This document shows positions 16,665-23,948 of a stretch of 64,000 nucleotides of DNA, in pieces (within the stretch, counting starts at the first letter, position 1; every line of letters starts with the position of its first letter). The notes below the pieces were generated by a model. That model did not search any database. It had not been told where the DNA came from and saw nothing but the letters and a program-made list of their open reading frames with translations. A program made the position numbers and the translations under genes. The stretch is taken from assembly GCA_903928745.1 (NCBI GenBank), contig CAIYRR010000072.1, positions 1 to 64,000 on the forward strand. The letters run 5' to 3'. The stretch is from an uncultured Actinomycetes bacterium. GTDB taxonomy: Bacteria; Actinomycetota; Actinomycetes; Nanopelagicales; Nanopelagicaceae.

Positions 16665-17662
16665 TGAAACGTTGGCTTACTTGGATTTATATCAGCGTGT
16701 TACTGCTAGCGATATTGCTAGCGCTTTCAGTTGGGGCCTCACACCTAGAACATTTGTGGCAAGTTCTATTTCATCCTTCGGCGAGAACTTTCCTTGGCGA
16801 TCACAACATCCTTTGGCAGATACGAATACCCAGAATTGTTACAGCCATACTTGTTGGAGCCTCACTCGGAGCTGCTGGAGTTATGGCCCAAGGCGCTTGC
16901 AATAATCCACTTGCCGAACCTGCAATTGTCGGCACTTCTGCCGGTGCGGCTTTCGGCGTAGTCGCAGGTTTGCTCGCAAACATTGTCACCATTGGTTCAC
17001 TCGGAGCAATAGGTTGTGGAATAGCCGGAGGACTCATTGCCTCGCTCTTGACTCTTCATCTTGCAAGAAATCGAGATGCACAGGCATCTGTCGTTTTGAT
17101 TATTGTCGGAATCGCAACATCGGCCACTATCGCGGCATTGGTCGGCATAACGACCTCCATGATTTCGCGAGCCGATGCCCGTTCTGTTTCTTTTTGGGCG
17201 TGGGGCTCCTTGGCGCTGACAACAGGGAAAGATTTATGGGTTCTCTTTCCAGTAGTCGTTATCGGAATCGGCGCAGCGTGGTTTATTGCACCTGCACTAG
17301 ATGTTCTTTCGTTGGGAGATTCCACCGCACGACATATTGGTATGGACCCAGTCAAGACGAGAAGGATTGCTTTAATTGCCTTGTCCGTACTTGTCGCAGG
17401 CTCCGTGAGTACAGTCGGAACAATCGCTTTTCTTGGCTTGGCAGCCCCGCATATTGCTCGATTAGGTTTTGGCCCGCGCCATAGACCACTCGTTCTTCAT
17501 AGTGCGCTCATCGGCGCAGTTATTTTGCTCATTGCAGATACGGGTGCGCGCACCGTTGCCGCTCCGAGTGAATTACCGATTGGACTAATTACCGCGTTGA
17601 TTGGCGCTCCAATATTGATCACTCTGGTTCGCCGAAATATCGATGTCTGGAGAGTCCAATGA
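16661..17662 (+). CDS. hmuU: Hemin ABC transporter permease
   Basis: The 333-residue FecCD-family permease has about ten hydrophobic segments, the N-terminal IRIPRIVTAILVGASLG motif and PLAEPAIVGTSAGAAFG, and near the C-terminus a GTIAFLGLAAPHIAR coupling segment. It forms the membrane channel of a heme or iron-complex importer. It overlaps hmuT and hmuV by four bases. Substrate specificity comes from HmuT; on its own it could be a siderophore permease. Confidence 0.9.
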   Translation: MMKRWLTWIYISVLLLAILLALSVGASHLEHLWQVLFHPSARTFLGDHNILWQIRIPRIVTAILVGASLGAAGVMAQGACNNPLAEPAIVGTSAGAAFGVVAGLLANIVTIGSLGAIGCGIAGGLIASLLTLHLARNRDAQASVVLIIVGIATSATIAALVGITTSMISRADARSVSFWAWGSLALTTGKDLWVLFPVVVIGIGAAWFIAPALDVLSLGDSTARHIGMDPVKTRRIALIALSVLVAGSVSTVGTIAFLGLAAPHIARLGFGPRHRPLVLHSALIGAVILLIADTGARTVAAPSELPIGLITALIGAPILITLVRRNIDVWRVQ

Positions 17663-18273
17663 TTAGCGCAAGGAAACTTTCACTTGTTCGCGGTGAGAAA
17701 ATTGTGCTGGAAAACTTTTCAATAGATATTCAACTGGGTCAAATAACCGCGATCCTGGGGCCAAATGGTTGCGGCAAGAGCACTCTTCTGGCTGCACTTT
17801 CTGGTGATTTACAACCGGCTACGGGAGATATTTCTCTTGATGATCGCCCCATAAATGAATATTCAATTGCACAATTGGCGCGAATCAGGGCCGTGTCATC
17901 GCAGAGCCAAAGATTTTCCCTTGCATTCACAGTTGAGCAGATCCTGGAAATGTCGTTGTTGCGTTCGGGTAATGAAGAAAGTACGAGCAATGCAATACAA
18001 GCGCTAAATATCGCCCACCTTCTGGGGCGAAAAGTCACAACTTTGTCTGGCGGCGAGCAGCAAAGAGTTGGAATAGCGATGGCTATTGCTCAGGCAACTC
18101 CTTATCTATTTCTTGATGAACCCTTCGCTGCCCAAGATCTTGAAAGCATCACGCGCATTCAAAAATTCTTACGAGAATTAGCCGTGCAAGGAGTTGGCGT
18201 AGTTGTGGTTGCTCACGCCCAAGAAGATTCGCTGGATTGGTGCGATGTGAAAGTTCGTTTGCCGATTCGATAA
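17659..18273 (+). CDS. hmuV: Hemin ABC transporter ATP-binding protein
   Basis: This 204-residue ABC ATPase has Walker A GPNGCGKST, signature LSGGEQQR, Walker B YLFLDEPF and the H-loop VAHAQ. It powers HmuU. It is on the short side: typical HmuV proteins are about 250 residues, and here the region between Walker A and the signature and the C-terminus are trimmed. All catalytic motifs are present, so it is probably functional. Its stop lies one base from the stop of the convergent Nudix gene. Confidence 0.88.
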   Translation: MISARKLSLVRGEKIVLENFSIDIQLGQITAILGPNGCGKSTLLAALSGDLQPATGDISLDDRPINEYSIAQLARIRAVSSQSQRFSLAFTVEQILEMSLLRSGNEESTSNAIQALNIAHLLGRKVTTLSGGEQQRVGIAMAIAQATPYLFLDEPFAAQDLESITRIQKFLRELAVQGVGVVVVAHAQEDSLDWCDVKVRLPIR

Positions 18274-18274
18274 T

Positions 18275-18733
18275 CTAGAAATCGCGCAGGAGGATTGCGT
18301 GAACAGCAGGCCATGATTTTGCAAAACTTGGATGCAAAGACATCGAATCAATTTCATCCCAAGGTACCCATCGCAATTCCTGCGATTCGTGGTTCATTTC
18401 ATGGGGAACTAATTCTTCGGTGACGCTGGCAATGATGGTGTCGTAGCGCCAATCACCATGGTCATCAGTATGCGTTGCAATGATGGTTACGTGCACTGGT
18501 TCGATACCAGTTTCTTCGATCGCTTCTCGGATGGCCGCCTCTGGTGGTGTTTCATGAGAATCTCGAGCCCCTCCAGGAATGCCCCAGGTATCTCCATTGT
18601 GAACCCACTCGGCGCGATGTTGAAGCATGAGCGTCTTTCCTCGCACCATCAGCAACCCTGCGGCGCCGTGAAGTCCCCAGTGCTTATTGCCACATTGGCA
18701 TTGCACCCAGCCATCCCCGTCGCGCGCGCTCAT
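18275..18733 (-). CDS. Nudix hydrolase with N-terminal zinc-ribbon-like segment
   Basis: The 152-residue protein has the Nudix box GGARDSHETPPEAAIREAIE (about 54-73), completed by ETGI, which binds metal and hydrolyses nucleoside-diphosphate-linked substrates. Before it is a short CQCGNKHWGLHG segment, which I recall from a common actinobacterial Nudix subgroup. The substrate is unknown. The ATG lies behind a minus-strand -10 box. It is divergent from the PKD protein. Confidence 0.87.
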   Translation of the reverse strand: MSARDGDGWVQCQCGNKHWGLHGAAGLLMVRGKTLMLQHRAEWVHNGDTWGIPGGARDSHETPPEAAIREAIEETGIEPVHVTIIATHTDDHGDWRYDTIIASVTEELVPHEMNHESQELRWVPWDEIDSMSLHPSFAKSWPAVHAILLRDF

Positions 18734-18739
18734 GAGTCC

Positions 18740-18745
18740 ACCTTA
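18740..18745 (-). promoter_or_regulatory. -10 box of a probable leaderless promoter for the Nudix hydrolase
   Basis: TAAGGT on the minus strand ends six bases before the ATG (first base 18733). Confidence 0.5.
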
Positions 18746-18810
18746 CGGCTATCGCTCACGGCTTTCCACAGGATTACTCGCCGCCAAGAGAGTGATTTCC
18801 AACAAAGTTT

Positions 18811-18816
18811 TACTCT
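18811..18816 (+). promoter_or_regulatory. -10 box of a probable leaderless promoter for the secreted PKD protein
   Basis: TACTCT ends seven bases before the ATG at 18824. Confidence 0.5.
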
Positions 18817-18823
18817 GCCAAGC

Positions 18824-19585
18824 ATGCAAACACTTTTACCCACCCGCGTATTTTCAATACTTCTCATCTGTCCAGTGCTTCTTCTTGCCTCATTGGCCCA
18901 ACCTGAGAAAGCCGTAGCCGCCGATTGCACCGATAGTGCGTGCATTGATGTTTATGTACTTGATGGTCGACTCGTCATTGAAGCGCATAAGGGGAGCGCG
19001 AGCGCATCTTCAAAAACTTCTTCCTCGACCCCAAAACCAGTAGTAAAAACAACCAGGATCCCTAAGCCGAAAGTTACCGTTCATGCAGTTGCAACAAAGA
19101 AAGCAGCAGTGAAGAAAATCGTTATTCGTAAACCCGTTGTTCGCAAAGCAATTCCCACGCTTGCTCCTGGCGTTTCCCTTAATGACAAATTAACAAAACT
19201 CTTGCCGACTGCGTCCATCGCAAAGCAGCCAACGGGAAATGTTCTGGCAGATGTTGCCGTTATTTATTGGTGTAATTTGCCAAGAGTTTTTAATACGAAA
19301 GTTGCGATCATCGGCGAAGTCATTGATGTGACCATGCGCGCCTCATTCATATGGAGTTTTGGTGATGGCGGGTTTTACACAACGACCACTCCCGGTGGCC
19401 CTTACCCGAGTCAAGAGATTATGCACACCTATACCAATCCGGGGACATATTTAGTAACGATGCTCGCGACATGGGGAGGGACATGGACGCACAATGGAGT
19501 TGCTCGTGCAATCTCGGGTGAAGTTCGAAAAATCTCAGTAAAGACTATTCATGTAGTGAGTGCTCCGACCGTTGTTGCAAATTAA
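18824..19585 (+). CDS. Secreted PKD-domain protein with Lys/Pro/Val-rich linker
   Basis: The 253-residue protein has a signal peptide (MQTLLPTRVF, hydrophobic core, cleavage near KAVAA). Then come a short segment with two cysteines (DCTDSACID), a basic low-complexity linker (about 60-115) rich in Lys, Val, Pro and Ala, and a C-terminal PKD-like beta-sandwich. That domain has SFIWSFGDGGFY and the HTYTNPGTY motif that usually closes PKD domains. The linker may span or bind the cell wall. No enzyme domain is visible, so its role is unknown; a structural or adhesive surface protein is plausible. The frame is open much further upstream, but that part overlaps the Nudix gene and lacks a signal peptide. 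Confidence 0.75.
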   Translation: MQTLLPTRVFSILLICPVLLLASLAQPEKAVAADCTDSACIDVYVLDGRLVIEAHKGSASASSKTSSSTPKPVVKTTRIPKPKVTVHAVATKKAAVKKIVIRKPVVRKAIPTLAPGVSLNDKLTKLLPTASIAKQPTGNVLADVAVIYWCNLPRVFNTKVAIIGEVIDVTMRASFIWSFGDGGFYTTTTPGGPYPSQEIMHTYTNPGTYLVTMLATWGGTWTHNGVARAISGEVRKISVKTIHVVSAPTVVAN

Positions 19586-19623
19586 TCACCGTTCATTCTT
19601 TCTCCACAACATCATTTCTAGCA

Positions 19624-20271
19624 ATGAAATTTCGTCAGTACCTCCATGCAGGCTCTGCACTTATGACAACAAATACAGATCACCAGAAAGGTTTACCTAT
19701 GTATTCACAGGATGCTGATTCAATTTCAATAGCGCAATCAATCTCCCCCCTCGCCCTCAGTACAGATGCAGTTTTTCTCGCGCAAGTAGCAAAGCGGAGT
19801 AAATCGACAAAAGTTGGAGCCGTATGCGTCATAGATTTAGCTTCACATTTCATTTCCGGCACAATTGGTAATGATTTAGTTGCCGATCAAGAGTTATCTT
19901 CACGAGTCATTTCATCAATGCGCGATATTCAAGTGCGAGATTTTGCACTCGGGTCTCACTCTGAAGCAACGTTGCAGATTTACTCGATGATGTGGAAGTA
20001 CCTATTGCGAATTGCGCCGGCTGGGTATGTGGCTCCCATTGCCTGCGTTCTGGCAGCCCTGTCCTACGAGAATGGCGATGTGCCCCTTGCTCAGAGTTGC
20101 CTGGATCGGGCATATGCCGATGAGCCTTCTTACTCATTGGCTGCTCTCTTGCGACGAGTCTTTAGCTCAAGTTGGCCTCCCGAGGCTTTCTCTCAAATGC
20201 GCAAAGAATTACATCCCAAAGTCTGCGCATCTATATTCGATGGCGCCGAGGAGCTTTCTCTTGCTCAATAA
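19624..20271 (+). CDS. DUF4192-like protein, short form
   Basis: Up to 215 residues. The C-terminal half resembles the end of DUF4192 proteins (RIAPAGYVAPIACVLAALSY, then SCLDRAYADEPSYSLAALLRR). As I recall the family, these proteins are usually around 330-400 residues, so the N-terminal half seems reduced. No nuclease or other catalytic motif is evident, and the function is unknown. The start is uncertain: ATGs at 19624, 19663 and 19699 are all possible, and the last has an AAAGG upstream. The region just upstream has no clear promoter. The SAM-IV riboswitch begins 40 bases after its stop. Confidence 0.6.
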   Translation: MKFRQYLHAGSALMTTNTDHQKGLPMYSQDADSISIAQSISPLALSTDAVFLAQVAKRSKSTKVGAVCVIDLASHFISGTIGNDLVADQELSSRVISSMRDIQVRDFALGSHSEATLQIYSMMWKYLLRIAPAGYVAPIACVLAALSYENGDVPLAQSCLDRAYADEPSYSLAALLRRVFSSSWPPEAFSQMRKELHPKVCASIFDGAEELSLAQ

Positions 20272-20311
20272 AGTTATTTCACATACGTAGGTTCATCGCG
20301 TAGAATTGCCA

Positions 20312-20428
20312 CCAGGTCACGAGTTCCAGGTATCAGCCCCGGCTTACTGGACGGCAACCCTCCATCGCGGCGGGGTGCTCTGGGTGAAGACCAGGTCGGC
20401 AGTTCTACTGCCCGGCAAGTGCGGAAGG
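20312..20428 (+). promoter_or_regulatory. SAM-IV riboswitch upstream of metX
   Basis: The segment carries, in order, a GGTCACGAGT opening, AGCCCCGGCTTACTGG, ACGGCAACCCTCC, CGGGGTGCTCTGGGTGA, a closing GACC pairing with the opening GGTC, and then a short hairpin (GGCAGT/ACTGCC) followed by CGGCAAGTGCGG. This order, including the extra 3' hairpin and GGCAAG, matches the SAM-IV class known from Actinobacteria. Binding of S-adenosylmethionine should shut off methionine synthesis. The metX Shine-Dalgarno GGAAGG (20423-20428) lies at the 3' end of the element, suggesting translational control. Confidence 0.9.
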
Positions 20429-20435
20429 CTTTTTA

Positions 20436-21524
20436 ATGGCAAATTCTCTATCTCCAGATGTAACTGGTGCATGGCTGGAGAGTGATGACCCAGGTGATCG
20501 TAAATTCTTGAAAATCGGATCACTTCTTTTAGAAAATGGCGAAATCCTCGAAGATGTAACGATCGCTTATCAAAGTTGGGGCACACTCAATGCCGCACGC
20601 GATAACGCAGTCCTGATTAATCACGCTCTGACGGGATGGTCGGATGTTCCAGGGTGGTGGCCATCCATGGTCGGTCCAGGATTGCCATTTGATACAGATA
20701 AATTTTTCATTCTCTGTCCCAATGTTATTGGCGGATGCCAGGGGAGTACTGGACCATCGAGCATTGCACCCGATGGGAAAAGATATGGCTCACGTTTTCC
20801 AACATTGACGATCAGGGACATGGTTGCTGCAGAGGTTGCATTTAGCGATGCCATGGGAATTGATCGTTATCGCTTAGCCGTTGGTCCTTCTCTGGGTGGA
20901 ATGCGAGCACTGGAATGGGCGATCACTTTGCCTGAGCGCATTGGGGCAATTTGTACGATCGGATCATCTGCAGTTGCAACAGGCGATCAAATTGGCACCG
21001 CCTCTATTCAAATTCGCGCAATCAAAAGTGATCCCAATTTCAAAGGTGGCGATTATTACGAAAGCAAAAATGGCCCCCTTGATGGCCTCGGAATTGCCCG
21101 CAGAATCGCGCATCTGACCTATCGGACAGAGGCGGAGATGGATGTGCGCTTTGGCCGTGAGTTACAAGGTGATGACACAGGTCGCTATGCGGTGGAGTCC
21201 TACCTAGATCACCAGGCAAGCAAGCTGGCCCATCGATTTGATGCCAATACCTACATCTCATTGACGGAGGCCATGAACTCTCATGATGTCGGCAGGGATC
21301 GCGGCGGAGTTGCTCGGGCGCTCGCATCGATCACGGTTCCGGTCGTTGTTGTTTCCATTGATACCGATCGACTTTTTCCACCACGTTTGCAGGCAGAAAT
21401 CGCTGATTTGGTTCCGAGCGCCCTTGCGCTCACGACCATTGCCTCGCCTTTTGGACATGATGGCTTTTTAGTAGAAGTAGAGGCTGTCGGAGAGGTAATT
21501 CGTCACGCTCTCACGCTGGGGTAG
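20436..21524 (+). CDS. metX: Homoserine O-acetyltransferase
   Basis: The 362-residue alpha/beta-hydrolase-fold enzyme has the nucleophile elbow GPSLGG (Ser 152), the NHALTGWSDV region and a C-terminal catalytic His in PFGHDGFLVE. It acetylates homoserine with acetyl-CoA as the first committed step of methionine synthesis. The ATG follows the SAM-IV riboswitch by seven bases. The usual partner metY is not adjacent on either side, which is unusual for this riboswitch. MetX enzymes may use acetyl- or succinyl-CoA; sequence alone does not settle it. Confidence 0.9.
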   Translation: MANSLSPDVTGAWLESDDPGDRKFLKIGSLLLENGEILEDVTIAYQSWGTLNAARDNAVLINHALTGWSDVPGWWPSMVGPGLPFDTDKFFILCPNVIGGCQGSTGPSSIAPDGKRYGSRFPTLTIRDMVAAEVAFSDAMGIDRYRLAVGPSLGGMRALEWAITLPERIGAICTIGSSAVATGDQIGTASIQIRAIKSDPNFKGGDYYESKNGPLDGLGIARRIAHLTYRTEAEMDVRFGRELQGDDTGRYAVESYLDHQASKLAHRFDANTYISLTEAMNSHDVGRDRGGVARALASITVPVVVVSIDTDRLFPPRLQAEIADLVPSALALTTIASPFGHDGFLVEVEAVGEVIRHALTLG

Positions 21525-21579
21525 AGAGTTTCGGGCTCAAAACGGGCTTTTCGATGTGCATTTACCCCTGTGGATAATT

Positions 21580-21585
21580 TATAAT
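21580..21585 (+). promoter_or_regulatory. -10 box of a probable promoter for rpoD
   Basis: A perfect TATAAT lies 66 bases upstream of the GTG at 21652, in a 127-base gap after metX. A -35 at the expected distance is weak (TGCATT). The leader ends with AAGGA ahead of the start, so this mRNA is not leaderless. Confidence 0.5.
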
Positions 21586-21651
21586 ATAGCCATCGCTTCT
21601 TCGCGATTGGTCGGTCAAGATTAATCGGGGAAGCCAAAACAAAGGACTGCT

Positions 21652-23274
21652 GTGGCTGCAACGAGTGCGCTCAAAAACAAGGCAACTGCTAAAAAAGCAG
21701 CACCAGCCAAGAAAGCAGTAGCGAAAAAAAGCGCGCCCGTTAAGAAAGCGCCCGTAAAAGCGGTGGCAAAAAAGGCAGCAGTGAAGAAAGTTGCTAAGAA
21801 GGCGGCCCCAGTAAAGATTGCTTTGAAGAAAGATCTCACCGCTGCAGATGTTCGTTTGATTATTAGCGCGAAAGAAGCAGTTCATCGTCAAAAAGAATTA
21901 AATGAAGAACTTGCAGAGCGCGGTGTAACAAGTCTTAACCGCATTCCCAAGAAACTTGATAAGCCATTAGTTGATGAAGCGCGTGAACTCGTCGCATCTG
22001 TTCCTGTACTCGTAGAAAAACTTCACAAGATGGGTCTTGGTAGCCCTAATCGCATTCTAAAGAAGTCCGAATACGCACTTGTTGCACCCGTTGTTGTAGT
22101 TCCTGCGGTTGATGCAAAAGCGGCAAAGGCAGACGCATCAGTTGCAAAGATCGATGGCGAAGATGTTGAACTCGAAGAAGTAGAACTTGAAGACCTAGAA
22201 GCACTTGTTGCGGAAGTTTCATCAGATGAACCCGCTGAAGAAAAGGGCACAACTCCTCGCGTCGTTAACTTGGCTGAGGAAAGCAACGGTAATGAGGCCG
22301 ATGCATTTACATTGAAGGCATCTGAAGAAGATGATGCGCCGGCTCAGACAGTTATGACTGCTGGTGCAACCGCTGACCCTGTTAAGGATTACCTTAAGCA
22401 GATCGGTCGCGTTGCTCTCTTGAATGCAGAACTCGAAGTAGAGCTTGCTACACGTATCGAAGCTGGCCTCTTTGCTGAGGAAAAGTTAGCAACAGAGAAG
22501 AAGTTAGAGAAGAAACTTAAGCGCGAACTTGAGTGGATTGTTGAAGATGGAAAACGTGCGAAAAACCACCTACTAGAGGCTAACTTGCGTCTTGTTGTCT
22601 CACTAGCAAAGCGTTACACCGGCCGTGGCATGTTGTTCTTGGACCTTATTCAAGAAGGAAACCTCGGTTTGATTCGCGCCGTTGAAAAGTTTGACTACAC
22701 CAAGGGTTATAAGTTCTCGACCTATGCAACATGGTGGATCCGCCAAGCAATTACTCGCGCGATGGCAGACCAGGCCCGCACGATTCGTATTCCTGTTCAC
22801 ATGGTTGAAGTCATCAATAAGTTGGCTCGTGTTCAACGCCAGATGTTGCAAGACCTAGGTCGCGAACCCACACCAGAGGAGCTTGCTAAAGAACTTGATA
22901 TGACCCCTGAAAAAGTTGTTGAAGTTCAAAAGTATGGCCGCGAACCAATCTCGCTTCACACCCCATTGGGAGAAGAAGGCGACTCTGAGTTCGGAGATCT
23001 CATTGAAGACTCTGAAGCAGTAGTACCTGCCGATGCTGTCTCTTTCACATTGCTCCAAGAGCAGTTGCATGCGGTCCTAGATACGCTTTCTGAACGTGAA
23101 GCCGGCGTAGTAGCAATGCGCTTTGGTCTCACCGATGGTCAGCCAAAGACTCTTGATGAAATCGGCAAGGTCTACGGCGTTACTCGTGAGCGCATTCGCC
23201 AGATCGAATCGAAAACAATGTCCAAGCTTCGTCACCCATCACGCAGCCAAGTTCTGCGCGACTACCTCGATTAA
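21652..23274 (+). CDS. rpoD: Principal RNA polymerase sigma factor (RpoD/HrdB/SigA type)
   Basis: The 540-residue sigma-70 has a Lys/Ala-rich N-terminus (about 1-60), two related ~25-residue segments (83-107 and 120-144), an acidic stretch (about 165-205), and then regions 1.2 to 4. Region 2 contains [19 protein letters not shown]. Region 4 ends [20 protein letters not shown], the DNA-binding helix-turn-helix. It directs housekeeping transcription. The GTG start follows AAGGA. Lys/Ala-rich N-termini are common in actinobacterial principal sigma factors. The CDGSH gene begins 13 bases after the stop. Confidence 0.95.
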   Translation: MAATSALKNKATAKKAAPAKKAVAKKSAPVKKAPVKAVAKKAAVKKVAKKAAPVKIALKKDLTAADVRLIISAKEAVHRQKELNEELAERGVTSLNRIPKKLDKPLVDEARELVASVPVLVEKLHKMGLGSPNRILKKSEYALVAPVVVVPAVDAKAAKADASVAKIDGEDVELEEVELEDLEALVAEVSSDEPAEEKGTTPRVVNLAEESNGNEADAFTLKASEEDDAPAQTVMTAGATADPVKDYLKQIGRVALLNAELEVELATRIEAGLFAEEKLATEKKLEKKLKRELEWIVEDGKRAKNHLLEANLRLVVSLAKRYTGRGMLFLDLIQEGNLGLIRAVEKFDYTKGYKFSTYATWWIRQAITRAMADQARTIRIPVHMVEVINKLARVQRQMLQDLGREPTPEELAKELDMTPEKVVEVQKYGREPISLHTPLGEEGDSEFGDLIEDSEAVVPADAVSFTLLQEQLHAVLDTLSEREAGVVAMRFGLTDGQPKTLDEIGKVYGVTRERIRQIESKTMSKLRHPSRSQVLRDYLD

Positions 23275-23287
23275 TAGTTATTTAAAA

Positions 23288-23491
23288 GTGGCTAACCCAA
23301 CTATTTTCATCAACCCCGTAAGCGGCTCTATCAAGATCTTGGGGGCGGTGGATTTTGTCGATGCAGAGGGCAACGTTCTAGAAACTAAAGAGAACGTGAA
23401 GTTTTGTGGCTGCAGTTTAAGTAAAGATAAGCCGTGGTGTGATGGCAGCCATAAGGCAATTACCCAGAAAAACAGTGCTCCGAGCGCTTAA
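23288..23491 (+). CDS. CDGSH iron-sulfur domain protein
   Basis: This 67-residue protein contains CGCSLSKDKPWCDGSHK, the complete CDGSH motif (C-x-C-x2-S-x3-P-x-C-D-G-S-H), in which three Cys and one His hold a 2Fe-2S cluster. Such small proteins handle electrons or clusters; the partner is unknown. The start is a GTG 13 bases after the rpoD stop, so it is probably cotranscribed. A longer in-frame extension into rpoD exists but would overlap the sigma factor gene and is rejected. Confidence 0.85.
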   Translation: MANPTIFINPVSGSIKILGAVDFVDAEGNVLETKENVKFCGCSLSKDKPWCDGSHKAITQKNSAPSA

Positions 23492-23498
23492 CAAGTAG

Positions 23499-23717
23499 TT
23501 AAATAACTGAAGGTGTCTCCACAAGCTTCTCGGTCTCATCTTGAATGTGAGACACGACAGGCTTAAGTTTTTCAGCATATTCCTTGGCGTGATGGCCACA
23601 GAAAAGTAACTCTCCACCCGAAAGCATTACTGCACGAACGTATGCCTGGGCTCCGCAACGATCGCAACGATCGACGGCGTTGAGGGGAGTGGTCTCAAGG
23701 ATCAATTGTTCAGTCAT
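23499..23717 (-). CDS. DUF7455-type small zinc-ribbon protein
   Basis: The 72-residue protein has CDRCGAQAYV near residue 20 and LLFCGHHAKEY near 40, giving a CxxC...CxxH zinc site. I recognise the form as an actinobacterial family of unknown function (DUF7455). I chose the ATG at 23717 because GAGGAGAG lies seven bases upstream; the frame is open 19 codons more. It converges on the CDGSH gene. Confidence 0.8.
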   Translation of the reverse strand: MTEQLILETTPLNAVDRCDRCGAQAYVRAVMLSGGELLFCGHHAKEYAEKLKPVVSHIQDETEKLVETPSVI

Positions 23718-23948
23718 TGCGCTCTCCTCACAGTGTGGGACCCTCGATTGGGTCTCTGTACTAGGGAACATCAAACCATGTATTACTTATTCCCCGCTCG
23801 TTAAAGAATATTTATTTTTTCGCGGTGGGATATATCACGCATGAATTCCACGCTTCACAGACGATATTCACAGCAAATATTCAATATATGAGACGACTAC
23901 GGCGCGTTTACCGTTGCATATGCCATTACGTGGCTAATCTTTGCGCCC
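23718..23948. other. Divergent intergenic region between the zinc-ribbon gene and parE
   Basis: This 231-base AT-rich region has the control signals of both flanking genes. A 7-bp hairpin (23737-23756, GACCC/GGGTC core) lies in the presumed leader of the zinc-ribbon gene. The middle (about 23810-23910) has several AT runs but no coding potential I can support. A -10 box for parE is at its right end. Confidence 0.5.
23935..23940 (+). promoter_or_regulatory. -10 box of a probable leaderless promoter for parE
   Basis: TAATCT ends eight bases before the GTG at 23949. A TTGCAT at 23914-23919 could serve as -35, with a short 15-base spacer. Confidence 0.45.

Noticed and set aside
18458-18823. Open upstream extension of the PKD protein
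   Set aside because: It would overlap the Nudix gene and lacks a signal peptide; the ATG at 18824 starts a clear signal sequence behind a -10 box.
21652-21850. Tandem repeat region in the Lys/Ala-rich sigma N-terminus
   Set aside because: The codons vary and the repetition is at amino-acid level, explained by low-complexity coding sequence.
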